In this document: positions 1 through 7,891 of the stretch, one piece after another
Layout: each line of letters starts with the position of its first letter
How positions within the stretch are numbered: position 1 is the stretch's first letter
Origin: Candidatus Bathyarchaeota archaeon
GTDB lineage: Archaea; Thermoproteota; Bathyarchaeia; 40CM-2-53-6; RBG-13-38-9
Direction of reading: 5' to 3'
Length of the DNA: 40,914 bases
Assembly: GCA_030671315.1 (NCBI GenBank)
Contig: DAOUZW010000001.1
Coordinates: 1-40,914, forward strand
The notes under the pieces: model-generated
What the model was told of the DNA's origin: nothing
The model's input: only the letters and a program-made list of their open reading frames with translations
Database searches by the model: none
Made by a program: the position numbers and the translations under genes

Positions 1-122
1 ACTAGGGCGACAATATTTGTAACCCCGACAATACTTAATATAATTGTGAAAAATAATGTTGAAATAGCTATCAATAATGCAAGCGTTCCAATAATTGACA
101 TGCGAAGTTTCAGCAGACTCAT
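1..122 (-). CDS. htpX: HtpX-like M48 membrane zinc metalloprotease, N-terminal fragment
   Basis: Only the first 40 codons lie in the window; the gene runs off the left edge. The reading frame from the ATG at 122 gives MSLLKLRMSIIGTLALLIAI and continues as one long hydrophobic stretch, the typical first transmembrane hairpin of archaeal HtpX proteases, which degrade misfolded membrane proteins. The HExxH active site would be outside the window, so the call rests on the N-terminus alone. It is divergent from the nicotinate phosphoribosyltransferase gene and appears to share a TTTAAA-containing promoter region with it. Confidence 0.6.
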   Translation of the reverse strand, partial: MSLLKLRMSIIGTLALLIAISTLFFTIILSIVGVTNIVAL

Positions 123-163
123 AATCTTATCACTATTTTTACAAGATTAGAACCAAGATTAAT

Positions 164-174
164 CTATTTAAACA
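164..174. promoter_or_regulatory. TATA-like element between htpX and pncB
   Basis: CTATTTAAACA reads as an archaeal TATA box on both strands because its TTTAAA core is palindromic. On the plus strand a start about 26 nt downstream would fall near 195, giving a leader of about 55 nt to the ATG at 251. On the minus strand it would fall near 142, about 20 nt before the htpX ATG. It could serve both genes. This is pattern matching only. Confidence 0.4.
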
Positions 175-250
175 TCCTCAACCTTTCGACTTCTAGATAA
201 TTAATTGATAATTGAATTCAATCAAAATTCTGAGAGGAAATGATCTAGTT

Positions 251-1441
251 ATGGGAAGATTTCATCTTTCATCTGATGAAGAGATCAAGAAGGGTAGAAC
301 AACTGATGTTTACTTCATGAGGACCAAAGAAATCCTTTCGACAAAAGGAATAGGAAAAATCGACGTTGTAATGGAGGCTACAGCTGGCGCATTACCTAAT
401 TCTTGGCCGTGGGCTGTACTATGTGGTATTGATGAAATTGCATATCTTTTCGAAGATTTACCTGTAAATATCTATTCATTTAACGAGGGAACAATATTCA
501 GACAACGTGATGTCAATGGTTTACGTCTTCCTATCCTTAGCATTGAAGGAGATTACAGGAATTTCTGTCATCTTGAAACCCCACTTCTTGGGTTAATCTG
601 TCATTCTTCAGGTATAGCTACAAAAGCGGCAAGAGTTCGCAAAGCAGCTTCAGACAAAATGGTGATATCTTTCGGTATAAGAAGAGTCCACCCAGGACTT
701 TCCAGAATGGTTGATAGAGCAGCATATATCGGAGGTTTAGACGGAGTTTCAAGTCTATCTGGAGCTGACACAATCAGTAAAGAGCCAATAGGAACAATGC
801 CTCATTCTCTTATAATATCTTTTGATAGTCAAATCAAAGCTTGGAAAGCTTTCGATGAAGTCATGCCTCAAGACATACCTAGAATTGCTTTAGTAGATAC
901 ATACAGTGACGAAAAAACTGAAGCTATACTGGCCGCAGAGAGCTTCAAAGGAAAACTAAATGGAGTTAGACTTGATACACCATCATCTAGAAGAGGTGAT
1001 TTCTCCGAAATAATTCGAGAAGTAAGATGGGAACTCAATGTAAGAGGATACGAAAAAGTCAAGATCTACGTTTCAGGTGGATTGAATGAGAACAACATCA
1101 AAGAACTATCTAATGCAGGAGTATCAGGATTTGGAGTCGGAACTTCCATTAGTAATGCTCCGACAATAGATTTTGCCCTAGATATCGTAGAAAAGAATGG
1201 GAAACCCGACGCCAAGAGAGGTAAACTCAGTGGTAGGAAACAAGTGTGGCGATGCCATAAATGTATGACTGACAAAGTATCTCTGGCTAACAATCAGCTG
1301 TCAAACTGTGCTGTATGTGGAGAGACAACCGATCCTATGCTTAAACCACTTATAAGAAATGGTAAGATTGTTGAGGAGATGCCTAAACCAGAACAGATAA
1401 GGCAGCATGTGCTCAAACAGCTGGAACAATTTAACTTATGA
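251..1441 (+). CDS. pncB: Nicotinate phosphoribosyltransferase
   Basis: This enzyme converts nicotinate and PRPP to nicotinate mononucleotide in NAD salvage. The protein has the archaeal NAPRT layout: an N-terminal part with the DVYFMRT motif, the central phosphoribosyltransferase barrel (VHPGLSRMVDRAAYIGG, then DTYSDEKTEA and the VSGGLNENNI and GVGTSI phosphate-binding strands), and a C-terminal four-cysteine zinc knuckle (CHKC...CAVC) as in the Thermoplasma enzyme. An upstream TTG at 212 is in frame, but homologues begin like MGRFHLSSDEEIKKG, so the ATG at 251 (396 aa) is preferred. An NAD kinase gene lies 4 kb away, so two steps of NAD(P) metabolism share the window. Confidence 0.9.
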   Translation: MGRFHLSSDEEIKKGRTTDVYFMRTKEILSTKGIGKIDVVMEATAGALPNSWPWAVLCGIDEIAYLFEDLPVNIYSFNEGTIFRQRDVNGLRLPILSIEGDYRNFCHLETPLLGLICHSSGIATKAARVRKAASDKMVISFGIRRVHPGLSRMVDRAAYIGGLDGVSSLSGADTISKEPIGTMPHSLIISFDSQIKAWKAFDEVMPQDIPRIALVDTYSDEKTEAILAAESFKGKLNGVRLDTPSSRRGDFSEIIREVRWELNVRGYEKVKIYVSGGLNENNIKELSNAGVSGFGVGTSISNAPTIDFALDIVEKNGKPDAKRGKLSGRKQVWRCHKCMTDKVSLANNQLSNCAVCGETTDPMLKPLIRNGKIVEEMPKPEQIRQHVLKQLEQFNL

Positions 1442-1444
1442 AAA

Positions 1445-1462
1445 CTTTCACGTAGGTGAAAG
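1445..1462 (+). promoter_or_regulatory. Hairpin containing a GGTGA Shine-Dalgarno-like sequence
   Basis: Immediately after the pncB stop codon is a perfect 7-bp inverted repeat, CTTTCAC-gtag-GTGAAAG. The GGTGA at 1455-1459, complementary to the archaeal 16S 3' end, lies in the loop and the 3' arm. It is the only such site ahead of the next gene, although 18 nt from its GTG start, longer than usual. It could be a weak terminator or a structure limiting translation of the downstream gene. Confidence 0.35.
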
Positions 1463-1477
1463 ACTCTGAATAAACTA

Positions 1478-2026
1478 GTGGTAATTGCCATCGCAACAAT
1501 AATAATAACTATTTCAGCAATAATTGCAGTGGTGGGTGTTCACGGTCTTTATTCATTTGTACTGAGTTTAGGATATGCTGGAGCTTTAATCTCTGGATTT
1601 ATAGGTACAAGTTCTCTTATGATATCGATCTTTCCACCTCAGATTATCGTATTTCTGTTGAGTGACCCAGCTCTTGGTCTTAACCCACTTCTCCTAGGTA
1701 TACTAGCTGGCATCGGCGCTGGAATTGGTCAATTCACACATTACTACATTGGTGAGGGCGGAAGATATGTGATTTCTGAAAAATATCGAAAGCGAATCGA
1801 CACATGGAAACCTAGAATTGAAAAATATGGCGCCATACTAATTTTTCTTTTTGCAGTAACACCATTCTCGCCAGATGATATAATATGGATTCCTTTAGGT
1901 ATGATGAAGTATCCAAAAAAGAAAGCCCTTACTGCATCAATAATTGGTAAGACAGTAATGCTAGTTACTTTCGCTTATGGCGGATATTACGGAATTGAAA
2001 TGATACGAAATCTACTCCCTGAATAA
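1478..2026 (+). CDS. VTT/DedA-family membrane protein
   Basis: A 182-aa polytopic membrane protein. Hydrophobic segments cover about residues 2-30, 34-62, 66-88 and 118-140, with a last one near 150-175. The middle carries GAGIGQFTHYYIGEGGR, matching the glycine-rich loop of VTT (SNARE-associated, DedA) proteins, and the TPFSPDDIIWIPLG segment matches the family's proline-containing re-entrant region. Some DedA proteins take part in lipid scrambling or C55-phosphate recycling, but the substrate here cannot be read from the sequence. The only usable start is GTG at 1478. It follows pncB by 36 bases, probably in one transcript. Confidence 0.7.
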   Translation: MVIAIATIIITISAIIAVVGVHGLYSFVLSLGYAGALISGFIGTSSLMISIFPPQIIVFLLSDPALGLNPLLLGILAGIGAGIGQFTHYYIGEGGRYVISEKYRKRIDTWKPRIEKYGAILIFLFAVTPFSPDDIIWIPLGMMKYPKKKALTASIIGKTVMLVTFAYGGYYGIEMIRNLLPE

Positions 2027-2064
2027 AATTCAGTAAGATGATAAATTGATATGAATCTTATCGT

Positions 2065-2412
2065 CTATTTTTTTTCTCTAAACTTATCAATGATCTTGAG
2101 CATCGCCTCAAGCTGTTCAGTAGAAAGGATTTTCCCCTTGGTAGATAAAGTAGACCTTAGCTCTCCAATAGTCTCAGGCATGCAATTAACAACTTGTACA
2201 GCCTCTTTTCTCTCGATTTCGAAATTTGAGTCCAACTCTTTAGTAAGTTTTTTTGCCTTATCTGTCGATATTCTCGTAAATTTTTGTGTGTATTCTAAGA
2301 CTCTGCGTTGAAATTCCCCCATCTCATCCTCTTTAATCTGACCAAGTATCTTTCCGGCTTCAGCTATTGTAGTTTCATTTTTTTCAAGAATTTTTCTTGG
2401 CATAAGCTTCAT
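2065..2412 (-). CDS. rpoF: RNA polymerase subunit Rpo4 (RpoF, Rpb4 homologue)
   Basis: A 115-aa protein of the Rpb4/RpoF family, which pairs with Rpo7 to form the stalk of archaeal RNA polymerase that binds emerging RNA and aids promoter opening. Family features are the N-terminal helical part, the EYTQKFTRIS segment, the INCMPET-like VNCMPETIGELRSTL turn and the C-terminal helix LSTEQLEAMLKIIDKF. The ATG at 2412 overlaps the L21e stop codon as ATGA, indicating translational coupling; a second in-frame ATG is three codons on. The L21e-Rpo4 pair is a recurrent archaeal arrangement, which supports the call for this fast-evolving subunit. Confidence 0.85.
   Translation of the reverse strand: MKLMPRKILEKNETTIAEAGKILGQIKEDEMGEFQRRVLEYTQKFTRISTDKAKKLTKELDSNFEIERKEAVQVVNCMPETIGELRSTLSTKGKILSTEQLEAMLKIIDKFREKK
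2068..2075 (+). terminator. Oligo-T tract after the VTT gene
   Basis: Eight consecutive T residues lie 42 bases after the stop codon of the VTT gene, without an obvious stem. Archaeal RNA polymerase terminates at such tracts. It overlaps the end of the convergent rpo4 gene, where the same bases encode its lysine-rich C-terminus, so it may be incidental. Confidence 0.35.
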
Positions 2413-2705
2413 CCCTTAAATAACACTATATGCTCAGGACGTGCAATTACACTCTTTTCTTTGTTACCAGCTGAAACTGATATCATATAGCTTCTACCCC
2501 TACATTCTTTAACAACGCCTACTTTTCCATGATATCTTTTATGCGGCATACCTTTGTGGACGCTAGGTTCAATTTTTATGACTACACGATCTCCAACTTG
2601 ATATGATTGAAGGAGTCTACTCAAACCAATCTTACCTCTTTCACGAGGCTTCTTCCTGAATAATGACCTAGTAGCTGCACGATATCCTTTAGATTTTCTT
2701 ACCAT
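2409..2705 (-). CDS. rpl21e: Large-subunit ribosomal protein L21e (eL21)
   Basis: A 98-aa basic protein starting MVRKSKGYRAATRSLFRKK, the standard archaeal L21e N-terminus, followed by the SH3-like barrel with VGDRVVIKIEPSVHKGMPHKRYHG and the C-terminal VIARPEHIVLF. An in-frame ATG at 2753 would add 16 residues not seen in the family, and a TATA box at 2768-2776 would place the transcript start near 2745, downstream of that ATG. The start at 2705 is therefore preferred; a GATGATC motif lies just ahead of it. The stop overlaps the start of rpo4. Confidence 0.93.
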   Translation of the reverse strand: MVRKSKGYRAATRSLFRKKPRERGKIGLSRLLQSYQVGDRVVIKIEPSVHKGMPHKRYHGKVGVVKECRGRSYMISVSAGNKEKSVIARPEHIVLFKG

Positions 2706-2767
2706 TTGCAGATCATCTCGCCTATTTACTTTAGATCGAGGAGTTTCATCCACTTCTATTTATTCAA

Positions 2768-2776
2768 CTTATAAAC
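2768..2776 (-). promoter_or_regulatory. TATA box for rpl21e-rpoF
   Basis: On the minus strand this reads GTTTATAAG, a good archaeal TATA box. A transcript start about 26 nt downstream (near 2745) gives a leader of about 40 nt to the L21e ATG at 2705. It lies in the 95-base gap after srp54, so L21e-Rpo4 can be transcribed separately from the aIF5A-DHS-SRP54 group. Confidence 0.5.
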
Positions 2777-2800
2777 AATTCTTATGATTTCAATATTGCT

Positions 2801-4153
2801 TCATGACTGTACGGGTAATCGCCTCATAAATTTGGATTTCTGCCTTTTCATTGATTTCATCATTTTCCTCATAGACCCATATTGGCTGAAAAGTTCTTTT
2901 ACATCTTTTTCACTTCTTCCAGAACCCCTGGCAATCCGCCTAATTCTTGATGAATCCATGATTTTTGGAGTTTCTATTTCGTTCTTGCACATTGATTGAA
3001 TGATAAATCGCCATGAGTCCAATTTGTTTTCGGCAATGTCAAACATATTGTCAGGCATATTGTAGCCTCCAGGTACCATACTCCATATCTTTCGTAATGG
3101 TCCCATCTTTCTTATGGCTTCCATTTGTTCGTACATGTCTCTGAGTGTGAATCTTCCGTGGAGAATATTTTTAGCTTTACCTTTTGGAATAGTAAGCTCT
3201 GCTTCTTTTACACGCTCAATAAGAGCTTGTATGTCACCCATACCCATAAGTCTGCTAACAAAATTAGCCGGTATGAATTGTTCAATATCATCGATCTTCT
3301 CTCCAGTACCAATGAATTTGATCTTTGAGTCTATGGCAGCGACAGCCGATAGAGCACCGCCTCCTTTGGCTGAACCATCTAACTTCGTTACATATATTGA
3401 TCCCATCTGAGTAGCTTGTTTGAATGCTGAGGCCTGTAACGCTGCTTGTTGACCAATCGTTCCATCTATTACAAGAATGACCTCGTCAGGTTTTATTGTG
3501 TCCGAGAGTTTACTCATTTCATCCATAAGATCTCTTTCATTTTTATGTCGTCCTGCAGTATCAACTATAATAATATCAAAGCCTTCTTGCCTCAATGCAG
3601 TTAATCCTTTTTGAGCGATTTTATCAGGTTTTTTCTCATTCTTCATTCCAAAAGTAATTATATTCGCTTTATCAGCAAGTTGCTTTAACTGCTCGAATGC
3701 TCCTGGCCTATATGTATCTGTACAGATTATAGCCACCTTTAGGCCACGTTTCTGATAGAATCGTGCAAGTTTCACTGCGCCAGTTGTCTTTCCACTTCCT
3801 TGAATCCCTACTAGCATTATTACATGTTTTTTCTGTGGATCGAGAGAGAGCTTAGCTGGCTTATCGCCTAGAAACTTTGTGATCTCTTCATAAAGCACTT
3901 TTATAACATGTTCTCTTCTCGAGATGCCCGGTGGTAAAGTCTCTTTGATAGATCTTTCTTCAACGTTCTTCGATATATTGAGGACAAGATCTACATTAAC
4001 ATCTGATGCAAGTAGTGTTCGTTGAAGATCTTTTACTAATTCTTTTATAGCTTTTTCATCGACAATCGGAAGACGCATAAGTTTTCTTACAGAGTTACTA
4101 AGTGACTTGCCCAGACCTTCGAGTGCACTCAATGGTAATTTTTCACTTCCCAT
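2801..4153 (-). CDS. srp54: Signal recognition particle 54 kDa protein (SRP54/Ffh)
   Basis: The SRP GTPase that binds signal peptides and 7S RNA and delivers ribosomes to the membrane receptor FtsY. The 450-aa protein has an N-terminal helical bundle (1-90), the G domain with P-loop GIQGSGKTT (116-124), DTYRPGAF, DTAGR (198-202) and TKLDG (256-260), and the methionine-rich M domain from about residue 300 (LRDMYEQMEAIRKMGP, SRIRRIARGSG, QYGSMRKMMKSMKRQ). Length and motif order are normal. It starts 25 bases after deoxyhypusine synthase and is probably co-transcribed with it. Very secure. Confidence 0.98.
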   Translation of the reverse strand: MGSEKLPLSALEGLGKSLSNSVRKLMRLPIVDEKAIKELVKDLQRTLLASDVNVDLVLNISKNVEERSIKETLPPGISRREHVIKVLYEEITKFLGDKPAKLSLDPQKKHVIMLVGIQGSGKTTGAVKLARFYQKRGLKVAIICTDTYRPGAFEQLKQLADKANIITFGMKNEKKPDKIAQKGLTALRQEGFDIIIVDTAGRHKNERDLMDEMSKLSDTIKPDEVILVIDGTIGQQAALQASAFKQATQMGSIYVTKLDGSAKGGGALSAVAAIDSKIKFIGTGEKIDDIEQFIPANFVSRLMGMGDIQALIERVKEAELTIPKGKAKNILHGRFTLRDMYEQMEAIRKMGPLRKIWSMVPGGYNMPDNMFDIAENKLDSWRFIIQSMCKNEIETPKIMDSSRIRRIARGSGRSEKDVKELFSQYGSMRKMMKSMKRQKSKFMRRLPVQS

Positions 4154-4178
4154 CTATTTGAAAGATACTTCTATCTTG

Positions 4179-5093
4179 TTAATCCAAAGCTGCGGCCACT
4201 ATTAAGGGGAACAGTATTGTTGCATCGCCTACTAAATTAGCAATTTTTCTTTCGTTTCTGATCTTTCTCCAACTTATTGCTTCCTCGAGAGGTGCCCCAC
4301 TTAATCCACCGGCTTCTGGTCTATCCATAGTTATTTGAATTGCAGCGTCCACACCACCTCTAATAGTATTAGCCATAAGAAGATGATGTTTTGGTAATCC
4401 ACCTCCAATTATTATTGCACCAATTTTTTTTGACTCAAGAGAGATCTCAGTTAATTTTGAAAGATCTTTAAGTGAATTTATCATCAATTTGTTAAATGTG
4501 CTATATGTCCAAAGGTTCATTCCAAGCATTGAATCTTGTATACCTGGACATATAATTGGGACCTTTTTTTTATAGCATGTTTTTAAAATTGAATTATTAT
4601 CTTTCAGTTTCCTACCAAATTCCCAGAGTAGCTCATATCCGGCCAAATTCTTTTTTGTCTCAATATTCAACTCGTTTAGAATTTGATAGACCCATTTTTC
4701 TAATCCTTCAAAGGCTTTCATTCCTATATTGATGTCATAGATTCTGCCGATACCATTTTTCTTTAATTTAATGTCATTAGCCTTGGATGTCCCAATTGTA
4801 TGTCTATATCCTAACGCCTCAATCAGATCATGTGTAACATTGGCTCCAGTTGATATGATGACATTCACATAATCATCATCGACTAAATCACGAATTATTT
4901 GTCTTAATCCACCAGCAACCATTGGTCCAGCCAACGAGAGAAAGCATGTATATTTTTTTAAAAAGATATTTTTTGTTATATCAACTGTTTGAGCAAATTT
5001 TCCAGCACCTAAAACACCACTTTTGCTCATCTCAAATGCAATATCTGCGATGCTCATTCGATGACGTATCTTCATTTGTTTTACATAGGGCAT
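4179..5093 (-). CDS. dys: Deoxyhypusine synthase
   Basis: This NAD-dependent enzyme transfers a 4-aminobutyl group from spermidine to a single lysine of aIF5A, the first step of hypusine formation. The 304-aa protein shows the NAD-binding STGANVTHD (81-89), the GGGLPKHH loop (230-237) and SGAPLEEAISWRKI, in which Lys277 aligns with the catalytic lysine (Lys329) of the human enzyme. It lies 43 bases downstream of the gene for its substrate aIF5A, so enzyme and substrate are likely co-expressed. No deoxyhypusine hydroxylase is seen in the window. An archaeal homologue could use a different polyamine; this cannot be read from sequence. Confidence 0.96.
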   Translation of the reverse strand: MPYVKQMKIRHRMSIADIAFEMSKSGVLGAGKFAQTVDITKNIFLKKYTCFLSLAGPMVAGGLRQIIRDLVDDDYVNVIISTGANVTHDLIEALGYRHTIGTSKANDIKLKKNGIGRIYDINIGMKAFEGLEKWVYQILNELNIETKKNLAGYELLWEFGRKLKDNNSILKTCYKKKVPIICPGIQDSMLGMNLWTYSTFNKLMINSLKDLSKLTEISLESKKIGAIIIGGGLPKHHLLMANTIRGGVDAAIQITMDRPEAGGLSGAPLEEAISWRKIRNERKIANLVGDATILFPLIVAAALD

Positions 5094-5136
5094 CTATACT
5101 CGACCTTGATTGGAACCCTATGTTATGGCTAACTAA

Positions 5137-5529
5137 TCACTTTGTCCTAATAATCTTAGATCTACCAGACAGCTTCCAATATTCTACTTCTATTCCGCTT
5201 TCAAGTTTCGATCTAAGCTCATCATCTTTTGGTAAAGGTGTTTCAAATGTTTCATAGCTCTCTAGATCCATTATCTGAACATTCTCGCCCATAGTGGCAA
5301 TGATTTGGCCAGTACGTTTATCTATAATTGGAACTTCGATTTTTGCATCAACAGGACTTACTACATTTCTTTTTTGTTCAGTGAAAAATCCCATAGCTAC
5401 TATTCTGGCTTTCGCAGATCCATGTTTACCTGGCTTACTTTTCTCATATTCTACTACTCTGCATGGTTCATCATCAATGAGAATGTATTGACCGACTTTT
5501 ATACTACCTAAGTCAACGGGTTTACTCAT
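5137..5529 (-). CDS. eif5A: Translation factor aIF5A
   Basis: aIF5A binds the ribosomal E/P site and relieves stalling, for example at polyproline; it needs hypusine. The protein (130 aa from the third ATG) has the N-terminal SH3-like domain with the hypusination loop SKPGKHGSAKAR, Lys35 being the modified residue, and a C-terminal OB fold. Three ATGs stand in tandem at 5535, 5532 and 5529. GAGGAG (5541-5536) abuts the first and lies 6 nt before the third, so 5529 is the most likely start and gives the family-like N-terminus MSKPVDLGSIKVG. First gene of a probable aIF5A-DHS-SRP54 operon. Confidence 0.97.
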   Translation of the reverse strand: MSKPVDLGSIKVGQYILIDDEPCRVVEYEKSKPGKHGSAKARIVAMGFFTEQKRNVVSPVDAKIEVPIIDKRTGQIIATMGENVQIMDLESYETFETPLPKDDELRSKLESGIEVEYWKLSGRSKIIRTK

Positions 5530-5571
5530 CATCATCTCCTCGAAATTATGACTTTTTTACATTCATACCAG

Positions 5572-5581
5572 CTAAAATATT
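5572..5581 (-). promoter_or_regulatory. TATA-like element for the aIF5A operon
   Basis: On the minus strand this reads AATATTTTAG, about 26 nt before a likely transcript start near 5551, leaving about 20 nt of leader that includes the GAGGAG Shine-Dalgarno. Assigned by position and composition only. Confidence 0.4.
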
Positions 5582-5651
5582 TACTGGAAGGCTCCTGCTA
5601 TAACCTCATAAGATCGTTAAAATAACTATTACTAAGTTTTTCTTCAGGCAG

Positions 5652-6518
5652 TTGGTGATATTCTTGTTTAAAAGCATTGGGATCGTTCCTCGTCTCGATA
5701 GTGATGATGCTTTAAAACTCGCGATTAAAATTTGTCGATATCTGAAATCGAGGAAGATTGATACTTTTCCTGAGATTGAATTTGCCAAAAATAATCGTAT
5801 TGGACAAGGAGTATCTCTATCACAGATGGAGGTCGATTTGATAATAACAATTGGAGGAGATGGGACAGTCCTTAAAACAAGTATGAATATTCCAAAACCT
5901 GAGACACCGATATTGGCTATTAATATGGGTAGACGTGGATACTTAACAGAAGTTGAGCCCAATCAGGCACTAACAGCTCTTGAAGAGTGCCTACAAGGAA
6001 AATATGATCTTGAGCAGCACTCCAAATTATCTGTCTATTTTAGAGACAAGCATATTGCCGAAGGTGTTAATGAAGCACTATTAACGCCGGCAACATCGTG
6101 GAAGATGCAAAATTTTGTAATTAAACAAAATAATCATAAACTAATCGAACAAAGAGCTGACGGTTTGATAATTGCAACCCCAACTGGCTCGACGGCTCAT
6201 TCTTTCTCAGCTGGAGGCCCAATTCTTGAAACGTCTCTTGATGCTTTCGTAGTAGTATTCATTTCACCTGCGGATTATATGCGTTCATTGGTCTTATCTT
6301 CCACCGATGATCTTAGCATCAAATTGACAAATACTAATATGGGGGCACTCTTGACTGTTGACGGTCGATATACAAAACAGCTCGCTCCTGAAGAATCCAT
6401 CATTATTAGAAAATCAAAGAATAGAGCTGTATTTGTCAGACTGAACTCTTCCTTCTGGAGTCGAAGCCTGACCCGTCATAAATTGGGGCCGAGAGAGGAT
6501 GATAGCGTATATTCTTGA
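5652..6518 (+). CDS. nadK: NAD kinase
   Basis: Phosphorylates NAD to NADP. The 288-aa protein has the diagnostic GGDGT motif (68-72), the second-domain Asn-Glu pair (GVNEALL, 139-140), and the TPTGSTAHSFSAGGPI active-site segment. The start is not certain: TTG at 5652, GTG at 5655 or TTG at 5664 are all possible. A TTAAAATAA element near 5617 would put the transcript start at about 5647, so the mRNA may be nearly leaderless. The end overlaps nob1 by 20 bases, which implies translational coupling to the ribosome-maturation genes that follow. Confidence 0.95.
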   Translation: MVIFLFKSIGIVPRLDSDDALKLAIKICRYLKSRKIDTFPEIEFAKNNRIGQGVSLSQMEVDLIITIGGDGTVLKTSMNIPKPETPILAINMGRRGYLTEVEPNQALTALEECLQGKYDLEQHSKLSVYFRDKHIAEGVNEALLTPATSWKMQNFVIKQNNHKLIEQRADGLIIATPTGSTAHSFSAGGPILETSLDAFVVVFISPADYMRSLVLSSTDDLSIKLTNTNMGALLTVDGRYTKQLAPEESIIIRKSKNRAVFVRLNSSFWSRSLTRHKLGPREDDSVYS

Positions 6519-7044
6519 CACTTCAGCTCTAGTCATGGGCGTTAATCCATCAATAATCAAAGGAGAAGTTTACTCCGTACCAGAAGTCGAGTCAGAATTA
6601 CCTTCCGATAGCATGGCAGCCTTGCGTTTCGCCACATCTAGAGATAGTAGTATCCTATTAGTGCAATCACCCAGACGATCTTCATGCGATATGGTTAGGA
6701 AGGCTTCTCTCAAACTAGGGGAAAGGTTATCCCTATCTAAAGCTGACCTTCAGATTCTTGCTTTAGGTCTGGACCTGAGATTAAAAGGAATGAGTCCAAC
6801 TATAGTTAGTGATGATTATTCCATACAAAATGTAGCGGAACATCTTGGTATAAACTACACTTTTCTTGCAACTTTTGGTATCACTTACAAATTTAACTGG
6901 TCCATATATTGTCCAGCATGTTTCCGGAGATATGTTCATAGCTACACAGGACATCTATGTGAAGTATGCGGAACTAAACTTAAGAGAAAAGTTATGAAAA
7001 AATATAGAAAAATTGACAGTTCAAAAAATTATAGCAATTCATAA
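6499..7044 (+). CDS. nob1: Nob1-like rRNA endonuclease (PIN domain plus zinc ribbon)
   Basis: In archaea and eukaryotes Nob1 makes the final 3' cut of small-subunit rRNA. The 181-aa protein begins with a PIN domain whose acidic residues are visible (Asp7 in ILDTSAL, Asp83 in SKADLQILALG, Asp105/106 in IVSDDYSIQNVA). This is followed by a C-terminal zinc ribbon (C138, C141, C154, C157) and a basic tail. Domain order and size match archaeal Nob1. It overlaps nadK and precedes DUF655, ksgA and trmJ, a neighbourhood devoted to rRNA and tRNA maturation. About 210 bases without any gene I can recognise follow it. Confidence 0.93.
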   Translation: MIAYILDTSALVMGVNPSIIKGEVYSVPEVESELPSDSMAALRFATSRDSSILLVQSPRRSSCDMVRKASLKLGERLSLSKADLQILALGLDLRLKGMSPTIVSDDYSIQNVAEHLGINYTFLATFGITYKFNWSIYCPACFRRYVHSYTGHLCEVCGTKLKRKVMKKYRKIDSSKNYSNS

Positions 7045-7261
7045 GAAAAGCGTTAATTTGAAGATATACTATAACCAATCCATAATCTTGTTAATAATAA
7101 GGAAAACCTTTTCTTGAAGGAATATGTAATTTTAATTCTGGAAGTATAACTTTTGAAAACATCCTCGTACATCGAACAGATTCCTATAAGTAACGTATTC
7201 AATATTTTATGCCTTAGTTCTTGAAATATTTCTACTAGCTCAACCAAAGGAGATAATGAGG

Positions 7262-7891
7262 ATGTCAATTCCTACCAAAAGATACGGAGGTAGAGAACTG
7301 CAACATAAACGATCTAATTATGAGACTTTAGATCGTGCACGAATGTACGAAGAAAATGCTTACGTGCTTGACTTTCTTCCAACTGGGAAACATACGTATG
7401 ACCGCCAAAGACACATTGCTGCACCCACAGTTCAAGTCGTTGGAGAAGAACATTATACATTACTTGACCTGGAGCTTAAATTTGGAGCAACTGTGACTCT
7501 ACATGAGAAAATATACGTTGGAAAAGATAAACGTGATAAAGTTGAAAGAATCATTGGAAGGATCAACTACGACGAATTGACAGCTACGGCTAAGGTTGAG
7601 CTTCCAGTCATACTTGAAGAACTTATTAAGAAGAAAGAAAACAATTTTGTAGAGTTTTTTAACAAAGTGCAACCAATAACACCTAGAATGCATGCTCTTG
7701 AGCTTCTGCCAGGGATCGGAAAAAAATCGATGTGGCAGATCATCGATACTAGAGAGAACAAACCATTTGACAGCTTCACTGACATTCAATCTAGAACTGG
7801 AATATCTGATCCTATAAAGATCATAGTTCGAAGGATAATAGAAGAATTGACAGGCGAATCAAAGTACAGACTTTTTATAAGGGCACCCTGA
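7262..7891 (+). CDS. DUF655 family putative RNA-binding protein
   Basis: A 209-aa archaeal protein of the DUF655 family. The N-terminal half carries the conserved YVLDFLPTG and an OB-like strand region (VGEEHYTLLDLELKFGATVTLHEKIYVG). The C-terminal half has LELLPGIGKKSMWQI, a helix-hairpin-helix nucleic-acid-binding motif, and ends with a conserved YRLFIRAP. Function is undetermined; linkage to nob1 and ksgA suggests a part in rRNA maturation (inference). GGAG at 7249-7252 lies 9 nt before the ATG at 7262 but only 3 nt before the ATG at 7256, so 7262 is preferred. Its stop codon overlaps the ksgA start by one base. Confidence 0.85.
   Translation: MSIPTKRYGGRELQHKRSNYETLDRARMYEENAYVLDFLPTGKHTYDRQRHIAAPTVQVVGEEHYTLLDLELKFGATVTLHEKIYVGKDKRDKVERIIGRINYDELTATAKVELPVILEELIKKKENNFVEFFNKVQPITPRMHALELLPGIGKKSMWQIIDTRENKPFDSFTDIQSRTGISDPIKIIVRRIIEELTGESKYRLFIRAP

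Noticed and set aside
2051..2490. Plus-strand open frames opposite rpo4 and L21e
   Set aside because: They are antisense shadows of two well-supported genes and encode low-complexity Phe/Ser/Leu-rich sequence.
7045..7255. Gap after nob1 with a 71-codon minus-strand open frame (7053-7268)
   Set aside because: The frame has no recognisable motif, overlaps the DUF655 start and has composition of AT-rich non-coding sequence. I see no tRNA or small ribosomal protein gene here either.
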